DNA of 64,000 nucleotides, from assembly GCF_027596085.1 (NCBI RefSeq), contig NC_072469.1, positions 13,227,914 to 13,291,913 on the forward strand, in the 5' to 3' direction. Positions within the stretch are counted from its first letter, which is position 1, and each line of letters opens with the position of its first letter. The position numbers were made by a program, and so were the translations under genes. Positions 1 through 14,674 of the stretch are shown here, piece after piece. The DNA comes from Anoplopoma fimbria. Its lineage: Eukaryota > Chordata > Actinopteri > Perciformes > Anoplopomatidae. The notes beneath the pieces are model-generated. The model saw only the letters and a program-made list of their open reading frames with translations, was not told where the DNA came from and ran no database searches.

Positions 1-1007
1 TCACTGGGTCAAGCAAGGAAGTCTCCTGTTAGCGCTCTATCACTCTCCTTCTCTCCCTGTTCACAAACGTGATCACTCACTCCTCTTCCTGCAGAGCCAA
101 AAGTCAGGACATTTTCTTTTCCTCTCTGTCTCACTTTCTGCCCCCTGCAGTCTAAAATAATCTCTCTCAAGACCTCCTTGTCTCCTTACCTTCTGACCTT
201 CACCTCCCTGCCTCTCTTCTTACACACTACACACCTTCTCCTGAACATCTGACCCAGCTTCCTCACTTCCCGATACACTTTTTGGCTTAACATCTTCCTC
301 ATCTACCTCTTCTCTGTAACCATTCACCTCTTTACCTGCTGTCTTCTCACTCTCCTTACCTCCCTTCCCTTTAACTCACTCCCCTGCAGAAATCAACCAC
401 CAAGGACATTTCTCTTGCTTTCCTCTTATTTCCCCCAGTCTCTAATTCCTCCTTCCTTCTTTATGCAACTATCTAATTCCAACCTTCCTTTCCGTTACAT
501 CCTCTACATAATATCCTCTCAGTAAGGGTTGCATTCCTCATCCTAATTTCTGGATGTTAGTTGGTTGTGCACATGAAAAGTTCCACAAATAGTTGTGTAA
601 CAGATGAAAAAGAGGCTCGAGAGATTTGTTCAAACCCTCCTTACTTTCCAACCTGTGCACAACTGGCCAATCATGGCAATAAGTGGGTGTATGTGAATGT
701 TGGATTATCAATTACAGATAGGTAGAGACACGGTAAGACAGGCGGTTTCCAAAGCTATCAGACCATCCTAAAAGCACTTGTGACTGGCAGCTAAACACAC
801 ACTCACACCTGGTTTGGTTTGGGCTTCCTTTGTTAGCCTTCTTAATGGCACACTGACTGTCACTGTGTTAACTGAAGTGATTTATTATTCATTTTCACAG
901 TATCAATGTCATTCAGTCTCAGGCTCGATCAAAATCAATCACAAGTAGCTTCTGAAATCAAAGTTAATGAACCATCATTTCATTTATATAAACGGTTTAT
1001 AAAACGA
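1..1007. other. Non-coding; pyrimidine-rich first half
   Basis: No coding exon or known repeat was recognised. Roughly positions 1-530 are strongly C/T-rich on the plus strand (runs of CTCTCC, CCTTCC, TTCCTC), a strand-asymmetric composition that is purine-rich on the minus strand. From about 540 the composition becomes ordinary AT-rich DNA. Confidence 0.5.
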
Positions 1008-1420
1008 GTAGGGGTGCAACGCATCATAAAACACGTGGCTTGTATTGTTACACAGATTTGAGTCATGGATCATAGATCGGATCAGCACAAAAGAAATACT
1101 ATATATAATATTATATTTCATTTCTAGAAATCCTCGATCACAATTTTTCGCCACCGATACCAATTGCCAATCAGTACAGATGGTTTTTGTTCTTTTGTTT
1201 TGTCCTAGCAGCTGGTCTACAAGGCTCTAGATTATTATTTTCACCATTGTCCCAAAAATAATTTCAACCACTCTGAAGTTACTTTAAATCATCAAAAGAT
1301 CTGAATGTTACCCATGTATACTTAGAATAAAAAATAAACAATTAAAATGATAATCGGCTTAGAGCTATTGTAAAGAAGTTAAACTGGTCATGATTCATCT
1401 CTAATATCTTTGTTATATTA
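1008..1420. mobile_element. Degraded hAT-like MITE remnant (tentative)
   Basis: The stretch begins with AGGGGTGCAACGCATCA and continues with GATTTGAGTCATGGATCATAGATCGGATCAGCA broken by substitutions. This resembles a common fish non-autonomous element starting AGGGGTGCAACGGATCA, which I recall as hAT-type. The distal end near 1390-1420 (CTGGTCATGATTCATC) may be the decayed partner terminus. No clean target duplication was seen and the limits are approximate. Confidence 0.35.
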
Positions 1421-4283
1421 TATTAAAAAGGACCCATGCTTACATCACGAAGCAGCAAACTCATTGGGAGCAGGTGAATGTACAGATGTACAATGTGGTA
1501 AACTTTGAGAATGCAATTTCAACTTACTGTTTAGTTTCGTTATGGGACTTGGGACACTGCCATTATAGACTTTATTGATGCTTGTGTGTTCTTTAATTTC
1601 CTCTGCTCAGTGCCTGTCAACCTAACTTTAATGGAAATAGGATTATGATAGAATAAGGTAATCTAATTATGGAAATGGAATCCTGTATAAACCAATTGTG
1701 ACCGCGGTATTACATGTCTAAAAATACAAATAACAGGGTTTATTTTCCAGGGACTCAGTTTCAGGTTTCAGCAGAGCTACTAGACATCCTGAGCTACTAG
1801 AACCATCAGCACCTCCTGCCCTTTATACTTTCTGGGAGAGGGGGGGGGTAATATATATATATTTTTTTTTACAGTAACCAAGAACACCATCATCACCCTG
1901 CAGGAGGGAGAGAGGGCAATGATGGAGAAAGAGAGAAGAGCAGGGGGGAAGATGGAAGGGAGGGAATGAGAGTGAGTGAGTGAGAGGTTTGAGATGGAAG
2001 AAATGGAGAGAGAGAGAGGAGAGATCGAGTAAGAGACTAGATGTGAAGGCAGGCTTTTACTCAATGGGGAGTGACGGCTATCAAAATGTGTGAGTGGCGT
2101 ATAACATGCCATTAACAAGATTTGTTCCACAACACATGGAGAGCCATGTACTCTACTACACACACATTAGAGTGTGTGATTGTATTCCCATACAGATGGT
2201 TGGTGTCATTACTCTACTGTTATTCTGTTTTGATATAAGGATTCGCCCCCGCTCGCAAAAAATGGTTTCAATTACTTGAGGTGTGTTTGATGCTCTCCAC
2301 ACCCTGGAGGCTTCACGCTGCATATGTCGTTCTGAAAATCAGATAAATAAAATCGGGCTTTATGAGTTTCTTTGATCTCCATGGAGCGTTCAGACTCGCA
2401 ATGTCTGAATCTTGTTTTGGAGAATTAATTTGTTTTGGATAAAGTTGGGAATTTGAATTCAATTCACAGTCTAGCTGCTGTTTTTTTTTTTTATATTTCT
2501 CCATCCTGCCAAGAAAAAAATCTAAAAATGAATATACAGTACTGTATTTCTGCTCTGAGCTGAAACTCTTTTGATGTAGTCGTTTGTGTTATTTTAGTTC
2601 TCAGCCACAGCTTAGTGTCTGGCCCATTTAGACATCAATCGGAAAAAGTGGTTCTACTTTGGACATTGTTGTAATGATAAAGCACATACACAACTGCGGT
2701 GATGTTGTGGAGGTATTTCCCAACCTTTGGAAGAACAGCACGAGCCGAATGGGTTTAAAGGAAACCCTGGATCCAGTTTTGCAGGGATTGAAATGTGCTT
2801 TAAACAAAGGTAGCCTCTCTGGAGACAATTGAGAACAATCTTTTTGGCAGTTCATAATGTTGAGAGGAAAGCGAGGAGGCTGTGTAGTGCCAAGTTCTAC
2901 ACAAACAGCTTTTGGGGATATGACTGTTGGAATGCTCTGAGCCTGGACAGTAGCAGCAGATGTCTGCTGCCCGGAGTCACCCCACCCTCCCCCATTACTG
3001 GCATCCACAGTGTCTGTTTGCTTGTGCCCATGCACATGGCAAAGTGTGTGCCGTGTAGAGGATCCAGGGGGATTATAGTTGCTACTGTACTTTGGGTTCA
3101 TCTCTCCCCTGTCTCCAAGACAACACCCCGGGCAACTGCCACCAATATTTGCCAGCTGCTGCAAACACACACCTGCTGCAAGGAGCTGGAAACGGGAACA
3201 ACCGTTTTGCCAACCACAGCCCCTTGTGCTCCATTGCAGCCATTTAAAAAGATCAAAGTGGAGTGAATTTCCCTCAGACAGCGATATTCTGATTTATTAT
3301 GCATAACGCCTGGATACTGCCTTCATAGAAATAGGTTAGCATCCAGTCCAGCTGTCTCTGCAAGATGGTGAACTGTGACACATCCTGCATGGCCATCTGC
3401 CTCACTTTGATACGAATTTGAATTCAGTCCCACTAATTCCTGCAAGGGCCATCTTTGCTGTAAAAACAGTCACAACACCTGGTAGTGAAAGGACTCTCAA
3501 GATTTTTGCCAGGAAAAGCTCCAGAGGTATGAGGGTATTTATTCATGAGTTACTTGAGCATACACTGCCTGAACACTGCTTCTTGCCCAGCTTCACTTTT
3601 GCTTTCTAAAAGGAGAGTAAACAAACAAAACAAAAAAAACATCTACAGCATCTACCAAGACAGATGGTGGTTAAGCACTTTATTATTTACCGCAGGTTCA
3701 TGTGCTTCCCAAGTTAGTATACTGGATGTAGGCAGATTAATAACAGCATCATTTATATTTTAAAAGTACCAAGGTGGAATTGCCTCGGTTTTTCAGAAAA
3801 CTCAGAATTCAATGTCCAGCTGCACCGTGGGAAGACATCACACAGTGCAGTTGTACATACAAATACTAGCATGGACATTGAAAGACCCCAGCAAGCATGC
3901 AATATGCATTATTGTGCAAAAGCTTGTCCACTTTACTAAAATTGGCACATTTAGAGGTCCCAATACCACTGGGGGAAAACTATGTTAAAATGATATACAT
4001 AAGCAGCAGTACAAATTGTCCACTAAATGGCATATGTTCATCTCCCAAGTTGTTACTGTCTGAGATAAAGCTTGATGCTCCAAAGCGTTCAACACAAATA
4101 CACAGAAACATATTCACATGGCAAAGCACATGGGAACTTTGAAATAAAGTCAGAATCAAAATTGTCTGTTTGAGAGAATAAGATGTCAGTCTCCAACAGT
4201 GCCTACTCAGATATCCTCAGGTTGTTCTTACTTAGCATCCGGACTTGAAACATTACAAGCTGGCATAGGAGGTCTCAACAGCA
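1421..4283. other. Non-coding, no recognisable gene
   Basis: Overlapping open frames on both strands around 2630-3270 have no recognisable domain and no flanking splice or start context that I trust. Purine-rich tract at about 1890-2045. A short homopolymer patch (G9, then T-rich) lies at 1842-1870. Otherwise anonymous. Confidence 0.5.
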
Positions 4284-4512
4284 GTGATTAAAACCGCCCA
4301 GAACATCATTGGTACATTAGGAGCATCAGTAATATTGGTGGAAAGAGGTGCCTGTGAAGAGCTCAAAGGATATTCAAAGACAAAACCAACCCCGACACAG
4401 CCAGTTCAACCTGCTGCCATCTGGAAAAGGATTACAGAAGTTTCAGCATCTGTACCACCAGACCATCTGTTCTCAGGCTGTGAGACTCCTAAATTCATCC
4501 TCCACCTTCCAC
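4284..4512 (+). pseudogene. Broken C-terminal reverse-transcriptase tail of a non-LTR retrotransposon
   Basis: Two short frames carry pieces of the C-terminal region of fish LINE polyproteins. The first (from 4284) reads IKTAQNIIGT, close to the KTAQxIxGTxLPS motif. The second (about 4400-4510) reads FNLLPSGKGLQKFQ and then QAVRLLNSS, matching the LLPSGRRYR...QAVRLLNS block that ends such proteins. The two blocks lie in different frames, so at least one frameshift separates them, and the LPS...RRCxRRA segment between them is scrambled. No intact 5' part or 3' tail was found. Old, inactive fragment; the clade cannot be assigned from so little. Confidence 0.6.
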
Positions 4513-5002
4513 CTGATAATGAAGTTTTTTTAATTGGCAAAAGAGAACTACAATCTGCATTCAATGAAAAAACTTTAACAAAAACAGATTAAAAATTCCT
4601 CCAGGTGCCTTCCTGTACACCCTCACATTGACCACGGTGAGCTGTACTGAGCCAGCTGTTTACCTTCGACCTTCAGGACTCTCCTCGCTCTCTCTCCCCC
4701 CCCCCAACAGTCACTCCCTGAGCACTTTGATCATGTGCCAACCTGCCATTTGCCAAGCTGCCAAGCATACTGCCGGAGGAGGCCCACCGTTACTGCCTGC
4801 CCTTGGGTCATGGAGTGATGCAGAGACACAAGCCGCTGACGGGTGTCCTGTTACTGGGGTGAATTCATGTGGACAGCCCTGAGGCTCGGTGGAGCCCTGG
4901 TCCATTAATAAAGTCCCAAGTGAGGGTTGCATCTGAGCCCATCAGTGTCATACAATCAGTACCTCGCTGCCATGGTCCTTCACACACACCAAAGAAAAAA
5001 AA
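4513..5002. other. Non-coding
   Basis: No gene or repeat recognised. It contains a C10 run at about 4698-4707. Confidence 0.4.
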
Positions 5003-5720
5003 TCATTACATTACATTACATTACAGGCATTTAGCAGACGCTTTTATCCAAAGCGACTTACAGGAAGTGTATTCAACATAGGTATTCAAGAGAACTACTA
5101 GTCACCAGAAGTCATAAGTGCATCTCCTTTCTTAAACAAGCATCGAAAAGCATAAACCAGAGCAAAAGTATAGTGCAGAAGCAAATTACTACGAAAACAA
5201 TAATTGCAACAGACTAATACGAATTCAATAAGTGCTACAAACTACTACGAATAGGATAAGTGCAGTAAACGAATACGAATTCAATAAGTGCAGCGAACTG
5301 ATACGAATACAGTAAGTGCAACAACTAATACGAATGCAATAAGTGCTACGAGGAAGGCTCAGGGTAGTACTTCTTGAAGAGGTGAGTTTTCAGCCTGCGC
5401 CTAAAGATGGGCAGTGACTCTGCTGTCCTGACGTCAGTGGGGAGTTCATTCCACCACTGAGGGGCCAGGACAGAAAAAAGCTGTGACCGGGTGGATCGGC
5501 CGCAGGGACCTCTGAGCGACGGGGCAACCAGTCGCCCCGAGGCAGCAGAGCGAAGTGGTCGGGCGGGGGTGTAGGGCTTGACCAAGGCCTGGAGATAGGA
5601 AGGAGCTGTTCCTTTCACTGCCCTGTAGGCTAGCACCAGAGTCTTAAACTGGATGCGAGCTCTTACAGGGAGCCAGTGTAGAGACAAACTCAGGACAAAC
5701 TCGCAAACTTGAAATAACAC
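5003..5720 (-). mobile_element. 5'-truncated L2/UnaL2-type LINE
   Basis: Read on the minus strand this is the 3' end of a non-LTR retrotransposon. From about 5720 down to 5346 an open frame encodes the C-terminal end of the polyprotein: LHWLPVRARIQFKTL, then LAYRAVKGTAPSYL, then APQWWNELP and RRRLKTHLFKK, the standard block that follows the reverse transcriptase in L2/CR1-group elements. It stops at TGA just above 5346. A 3' UTR of about 320 nt follows, ending in the conserved fish 3' tail (plus-strand CATTTAGCAGACGCTTTTA then CCAAAGCGACTTACA) and a short (TGTAA)n repeat. The eel element UnaL2 is known to have such a stem-loop tail with TGTAA repeats, used for recognition by its reverse transcriptase. 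The 5' part (endonuclease and most of the RT) is absent, as expected after incomplete reverse transcription. The remaining frame is open, so the copy is fairly young. Confidence 0.85.
5004..5025 (-). repeat. (TGTAA)n 3' tail of the L2 LINE
   Basis: Four to five copies of ATTAC on the plus strand (TGTAA on the element strand) sit exactly at the 3' end of the LINE fragment. This is the diagnostic tail of the UnaL2/L2 group and fixes the element's orientation. Confidence 0.85.
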
Positions 5721-7073
<1,353 letters not shown>

Positions 7074-10000
7074 ACGGTAATTAGCTCACATCTTCCTGGC
7101 ACCTGCCTGATTACTGGAGAGATCCGACAGATGGAAACACTGCAGAGAATATGTCATTTGGCGATTATAGCTAACAAACACTGAGCACGTAGTGGCAGAT
7201 CGCATTACTGTTATACAACAGACGCATGGCAACACGCACACACAAACACACACGCACACTCATACAAAGTCAACAGTCAGTCAGAAGAAGCCAGATGCTG
7301 TTTTATTAAACCCTCACACTGTACAACACAGGTTCTCCAGCTCTCCCTCTCCCCCCCCCTCTCGCTCCATCCAGCTCTCCTTATGTCGCTCACTCTCCCT
7401 CCTCATCAGGCCAGCTATTAACAAACAGTAAAAACAATCGCACTGAAACAGTAAAGCGGTGCATTATAAATGATAAGCTCTCTTATCATACAAGGGCGTA
7501 ACCCCTGAGGATAGGAGATGTGTGGCTGCTCATGTGACCTTGAATTGGCTTCCACGTCATGTCGGTGCATAATGAGAGCTTTACTAATACTGCTTCATGT
7601 CTTCAGGGAGGGATGGGTGGGGAGAAGCTGAACACTGAGCGGTGGTTGCTCTGACTCTTTCATTGGAGTTAGGGGAGGTTGACGGCTGCTGACGAGGCAT
7701 CAGGATGTGGTGGAAGTTTTTTTTTAAAAAGGCAGACAGAAAGCAAAACAGGGAACAAGGCAGAAGTAAAATTACAGATAGGCCACATGCAAAGACAGGA
7801 TGTGTGGGAATAAATACGTCAAAGATAGACAATAGAGGGGATGATAGAAATGAGATAGATAGTATCTGTTTGTGGAGACACAGGTGTTGGGGGAGAGCAG
7901 CAGCCACACGAGGACAGACGGCGGAGTCTTTTTGTATTCCCACTAGGGGAAACCAAAATATTGAAGTATACCAGCCTTTAATCCAAAATATTTGTTCTAT
8001 ATAATTGTACATTACCACAGCTTCAACAGAGTGATAAATTATCTCATCGTGCCAGGAACGCTCCATGAGCCTCACTTCCTGTCTCAATCTGATCTGATTA
8101 GCTCAAAGTGACAATTTTGTCTCTTCCTAAGGTGGGGTGCATAAAAAACTACAGCTCACTGTATTCTCATTTGAAGACCACTTTGAATAATCATAATAGC
8201 TTGTGATTTTTCCCAAAAACAAATAGTGATTGTTAGACTTTTGGAGGTGGTTTAAAGTAGTACTGCACAATAAAAAACACCTTTTACATATTATTAAACA
8301 GCTGCAATGAGCTAACCATGAAGTCATTTCAGAGAGAAGCGTCCCAGACCTCTAAAAAGAGAGGAATGTTCCTCTGAGTGAATTCAGCACCATGGACAGA
8401 GGCAGAGGCAGCCTGGAGAAAACAAGCTGGCTGCTGAGAGCCACTCATGCTGAATAGAGAAGTTACACCAAAATGCCACAGGCAGTAATGACTGAGACAA
8501 CTGCTCCTAGTAAAGTAGTGAACAGTGGGCTCTACGGCATTTGTGACGTCTGAGTGCTTACACATCAGTGTGTAGCGCTAAAACATAACCCAGCCCGGAC
8601 CTTTGGTCTATTTTCTGATCTCCCCTCTTTACAGTAAAATCTATCTTACAAAAACAAAGCCGTCACAAAACATTCACAAAATGAAACATAGAAAAACATT
8701 CTACTTTCAGCATCCTCGCAGCTCTGCAATTCGTTTTCATTTTTACTTTCTTCGAGCTTTGCACAGATTTGTTAGGGACCAATTTAAAAGCCGAGGGCTC
8801 GTGTTTCACACAGCAAACTTCAGGCTTTATCCCCATGCATGTTCTGTGTGCTAGGGTTGGGTGTAAAGTTGTATAAACAGTATAAGATCATCAAGGTACG
8901 ATAACCTTCACAGAAAACATCACAGAGTGATAATACATGAATATTATTAGAATTACTGAAATACAATAGTAGAGTAATACAACCCGCAGTGCAGCCCTCA
9001 ATTCATACAACTTAAAGTTTATGGCAGCACCAGACAGAGGACATGTGACATGTCAAATGTGATTTTGATGTTTTATCACCTGCAGCATGAAAAGCCTTTC
9101 CCGTCAGGATCTACAAGGATCAATAACTCCATGTTTGCGGAGAGCCATCCCAACATATTGGTTGAGATACTAATGTGAGCCAGAGTTCATTCAAATGCCA
9201 GTCTGTGTCTGTCTAAACACATCCACCAGAGCCGCTGTGTCAGGCTTGAGTTATTTGCGCGGATGATATGTATTGAGCTGAATTCAATTACATGCACTCA
9301 CAACAAATGGCACTTAATCTTGATGGTGATATAGTTTCCAACAGAAACACAGCTTAGGTTCACGGGCAAACATGGGAGTCCATATCAGTTAAATATCTGC
9401 TGTTTGACGAAGATCTTTGAGCAAATCCACTGTGATCTTTGTTAAACCTGGATCTCAGAGGAAAATTGTAAATGTCAATGTGGCTGAGGGGTTGAACAGC
9501 TATACTGAAATGGTAATTTATACACAACTGAAAGGCTTTTTCAGCAGCAATAGATGGATGGAAATGAATAACATGATGTGTTTGGTGTTAAATAAACGAT
9601 CTAACAACCATTCCATCGTCTCATTTTCCTTTTCTATTTGTCATGACAGACGGGGGACAACCGCCTACTCTGATCACCTAAAAACAGAAGTTTAAATTAG
9701 CTGGTGACTCTGTAAGCCTCTATAGTCTCTCTGTGGTTCTGATGGCAGTCCTACGTGGAGCTGCCGGCAATGAGACACGTCTCATTATGTGGAAAATCGT
9801 GCTGGTCCCGCCGATGTCATGCCAGGCAAGAAGACAGCCGCTTCATCTTTCAACGCAATTTAAACGTCTACAAGACAATTGGAAACAACAGTGGCACTTC
9901 AGAGATCACGACCAGCATAGAGCAAATTGGACGGTTGGCTTCCTGAATCTGTATGGAATGCTCTGTCAAGTTTTAATGTGCTTGTGAAGGGAGGGAGGGA

Positions 10001-11293
10001 AAAGGCAGACATCACACTCACAGCTTGTCCACAGATCTCCATAAAACGGTACACACACTGTACGCACTTTACTGTTCATTATATAAAATCATAACTTTCC
10101 TTCTATTCGTTAACTGTCCATCTTGATATCCCTTCTCATCTGCTCAAGGTGCTAGAACGGGTGGTGAATTTGCTATTATGATTGAAATTACCTGTCGTCA
10201 AAAACCAAGAGAAAAACGTTGTCCCTGCACTTAAGGCCAAAGAAAAACCATCATTAGAGGAAGCGGCCGTTCTGCAAATAGAGCTTGCTTCATCTAGCCG
10301 GCCGAGCCAAAATTATACCCTGACCAAGATGAAAAAAACAAAACAACAACAGAAGGGCTGCCGGCGCCTAAATGATTAATCAGCTGTGAAATATTAAGGA
10401 GCTGTAAATCAGGGTGGAGAGGAGAGGGAGGAGCAGACCTGTAACTTAAACCGAGCCAACGAAACCCTGGGCTAATTAAGAACAGACGGAGAAAATGAGA
10501 GAGAGAGGGAGAGAGAGAGAGGCAGAGAGGGTAAGGGGGTGATGTGGGGGGGGGGGGTTGGGGGACTGACCGACAAAAGGCCAGAATATGAGGAGGAGAA
10601 GGAAAGGGAGAAGAAGTTGACACATACGTGAAGGATAATGAGGTGCCGAGGAGAAAAGGGAGCAGCGGTGAGAAAGAAAAGAAATGAAGGCAAAGAAGAT
10701 GCACTGACAAACCTGAAGGTAGCCAAAGCTAGTTGAGGAGGAATACTGTACTGAGGAAGAGTACTGAACAGGAAGTGTGGTTGTCAAACATACACCCTAA
10801 TATATTTCTATCATGTACATATCAGCGTGGTCTCATTGTCATTTGTACTATTTGTCTACACCTGAATGATAAAGACCCAATGAACAAAGTAGATTGTGCA
10901 ATCATTTTAGTAGCAACTAGTGTTTTCACACTACTCGTCTTACAAATTACATATGAGTGTAGCTTGTGCTATGATGTCTCAACCGTGGGTTAATGTTCCT
11001 GTTTGTGCATTTATGGTGGCTATTACTGTTCACACCAAGTTCTTTCTCTAATAATTAGCCTAATTAGCTGCTTTTGCCACGGGAAGCTTAAAACATCCCT
11101 TTCTGTGGGAAACAATTATTGTTTAGTATATGAAATACCAGAGGTCTCTTTAACTTGCTCTCTTAATTATATCATTTGGAGAGCAAGCGGGAATAACAAA
11201 ATGAATCAAATTAAACTGTGTCAAGGATTGCTCATAATTGCCCTATAAAAGCTTGTTCAAACTTTGAAATGAACTCCTGCAGCATTCCTGTCA

Positions 11294-11294
<1 letters not shown>
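7074..11294. other. Non-coding intronic/intergenic DNA
   Basis: No exon recognised. It contains a short CA-rich patch at 7230-7270, purine-rich stretches at about 7710-7950 and 10390-10700 (including G10 at 10547-10556), and an AT-rich, TAATTA-containing stretch at about 11040-11200 that looks like a conserved non-coding element by composition only. Confidence 0.45.

Positions 11295-11330
<36 letters not shown>
11295..11330. repeat. (CT)n microsatellite
   Basis: About 18 CT units, uninterrupted. Confidence 0.95.
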
Positions 11331-11334
<4 letters not shown>

Positions 11335-11602
11335 CCTCACGCCTTCCCTGGCTCCACAGAGGTCAAGGACACAGCTTTCGTTTTAACAAGGTGGACAGGT
11401 CCCTACAGGAGAGTCCACCATGCACAGTGACAATGTGCCAATAGCCAGTCGCAGCCCATAGAGCCCTGGAGCGATCCTGCTAAATGAACCACCACAACCT
11501 GCCGGATCCGAATGACAGCTGAGAAGCCACTAACGGGCTGGACACAAGAGCTATCGGATCTGAAAATGAGCTGGGGACTAAGCAGGGACTTCAGCTGGAG
11601 AA

Positions 11603-11656
11603 GAGGAGAGGAGAGGAGAGGAGAGGAGAGGAAAGGAGAGGAGAGGAGAGGAAAGG
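11603..11656. repeat. (GGAGA)n microsatellite
   Basis: About ten copies of the pentamer GAGAG/GGAGA with two A-for-G changes. Confidence 0.93.
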
Positions 11657-14600
11657 GAGCCAAGCCTCGAGCTGCCCGTTGACAGTCTTCAACACTGACC
11701 ACACCTGCTCATCAGAGCAGCTCTATTGATCCCAGAGCTCATGGTGGGAAATAGGCCTTTTACTGCTGTGAGACATGCCTTTCTCTTTCACCCCCTTCCA
11801 ATTACACCCCGTCAAGGCAACACACCTAAGAGCAGAGCTGCTCAAGGGTCATCAGATCCATATTCCAACATCTCACCATCTGAGGCACTGGTGTACAGTT
11901 TTAATTTGCTCTTGTTACTTGCTCTTGTCTCATTCCATGATTGGTCTGGTCATACACCCATGCAGATCAGGTTAGAAACAAACCGGTCTACATAACTGTC
12001 TATCCCACTGTTATTTAAACCAATATTTGGTTTGGAAGACATTTGGCTGGTTTCTAATAGATTGTTGGGAGGATCAGAATAAGTGCTGTGGTCCATATTC
12101 ATCAGATTTTGCTGGGGGAACAGATTGTATTCCCATTGCTGAAAGCTGGGTTTTTTTGTTTATTTACTGATTAGATACTGATAAACTCTTGTGACTTGTA
12201 GAATCAATCCCAATGGGATCCAGTTGCATTTGTCTTTGTTTAGTCTTTTGGTCATTACCAGTGTATCAGCAAAACATCAACACAGCATTCTAAATGGCCT
12301 GAAGGTGAGTCTGGGCTGAAACAAACACCTATATCTGGATAATGAACTGTATCAATACAGTGGCAGATACCTCTTCATTCACACCTCAAATCAACACTAA
12401 AATAATGTACAAAGCAGCACATATTTCAGGAGATTTCGGACATTTAGAGATAACCGGCCTGATAGGCATGGGCCTTTTTCAACTAAAACACGCCATGAGC
12501 CGTGAGGAGCAATTTCTGTTCCTGTGTGCTCCGCTATCATCTTCCTGATAGCCAATCAACAGGGTTTCAGAGTGACAACCCAGAAAGATGGGACTGCATC
12601 GTTATTTGACAAAGACAATGCAAGATGGAGCAGCAGGCGCTGGAACTCAATGTGACCCAGAGCCTGACTCTCAGATCCAATGTCACTGCACAAACCAAGA
12701 AACACACTGCTTTGATCTACGGGGGCCGCTCTCAGAGGAAAACACAGCTCAAATCATTCCTGGATCAATTATCTGTTGACAGATGACATTCAAGATATCT
12801 GTGTGTGTGCGTGTGCGTGTGCATGTGCGTGTGTGAGAAAGAAAATGAGGGAAAGAAAGAAGTTTCAGAACTATAATGACAAGGGTCGTTCAGTATAGCG
12901 AATTGGTGAATAACCAATTCTGATTGGCTGCAGGGTGTACATTAATTCCTGATAATGGAAACCTTGTGGGGCATTCTTCCTTATTTAGTCCCCGTCTCTC
13001 TTCTACAGATCAGATTGCCTGTCCTTGCTGAAGTCCTTGCTGTTGTTCCCTCTGGATCTTATTAAAGTCTAACACAAGTGCAGTAAACATCACAACAGCT
13101 GGAGAGGCCCAAAGTGAGAAACGGGCGGGGGGGGGGGGGGGGAATTGTGAAACCCCAAAAATGACTGACACTGTAACCACCTGAAGGAAGAAAAAGCTCT
13201 GATATTACACAGTGTTTGTCCATTCACCATTTAAAGGAATAGATTGAGTTTGGGGGATAAGATGGGTTGTCAACGCTCCTCAAGTGTTTTTATTGAACCA
13301 TGTTTTAATTAAAAGCTCAGTGCTCGAGGAGGCGAGTGAAACAAATGATCTTTTCCAATATTTCCATTCATTACAAAGCTTGTCACAACTTCCCCATCCT
13401 CAGCCAAGCATCAGCTGATAATGAAGATAACATGCCTATAATATAAATATATATTATAGGCTACGTCACCTGTTATTTACACGGACAAACAACACTTGAT
13501 ACGTTGGTCTGCTGTTACCGGCTGCTGATTGATTTTGCATCCATGGATTAAAAAGGGCCAGATTTAGAGCTGGTCATGGTATCAGTTTGGGGTTATCACA
13601 AAGGTATGGACACCACAGCAGGCCGCTGGCGACAGACAGATGGACAGACAGAGACTGAATGACAGACAGGAGGGCTCTGATCTGATCGTTTGTGTGCATG
13701 TGTGCATACAGTCCAAAGAGAGTGGACCTGCATGTCTGTGATATCATTTGGTGATTGTTAGGGGGCCGACTCAGTATCACGGCAGCTGGTGAAATAGTCA
13801 CTTAATGCAATCTACTCAACATGTGTGTTTGTGAGACATTAAAGAAAATGGATGAGAGACAAGGAAATAAAGCAGATGAGAAATTAAAACAAACAAGAGA
13901 GACATTCGGACAACTTCAAGTCAAAGAAAGTTATTCCTGTTGTCATGTGATGCCCATTTATATTGTTGATGGATGACCCCCGGCACACAAACCCACGCCC
14001 TCCAGGCTGCACTGTGGAGCCATTACGCAGAGATCTATTAGAAAGCTGGCATTAACAATGAATGGAGTGGCTCTGCATCCTATTAATTAAGCAGGGTGTC
14101 TATTGAGCTCTTGTGGCAGCCATATTAAATGCAAGCCTAATGTCATCAATCAGAAAGCCGGACTCACAAGGATGTGCAAACCAATACACACCAGCTCAGC
14201 CACAAGACATATGCATGCTCACACTCACACACTCACACACAAATACACACTCCCTGTCTTTGACTGACCTGATTCCCAGACCAACCCAGCCACCAGCCCT
14301 GTTCACCAGAGCCAGGACAAACTCATTTTAAAGAGTTTGGTCAGGTGCAGATTTTGTATATGAAGGGGACGGATCCTATTCATTTTCTATGGACAGCAGT
14401 GACTTTATGCAAATTGGGTCCGTCCAACGTATGGCAGCAGGCTCACAAAACTCAGATCAAAACAGTCAAACTAGGAAGCGCTGTTCAAACATGAATTACG
14501 ATTATGTTACTGCATTGCCTAGATATTGCCTAAAATGTTTTCAGAAACACATTTAAGGGTACCGTTTAGCTGTAAAATGAGAAGGTTTGTGAACCGCCCG

Positions 14601-14674
14601 CCATCTTGTGAACAGTGGAGCCAAATCAAAGCTAAAACCAGCCTTAGCCTAATCTGGTGTATTTCCACCATGTA
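11657..14674. other. Non-coding
   Basis: No exon recognised. A G16-type homopolymer lies at 13126-13142 and a 28-bp AT-rich palindrome at 13434-13461. A short CA-rich patch is present at 14220-14250. Confidence 0.45.
13434..13461. repeat. Perfect 12-bp inverted repeat, 4-nt spacer
   Basis: GCCTATAATATA and its exact complement flank AATA. It is AT-rich, so a weak hairpin; function unknown. Confidence 0.8.

Noticed and set aside
2628..3270. Overlapping frames of 180 and 145 codons on opposite strands
   Set aside because: No recognisable domain, no exon structure, and mutual overlap suggests a stop-poor GC-richer patch.
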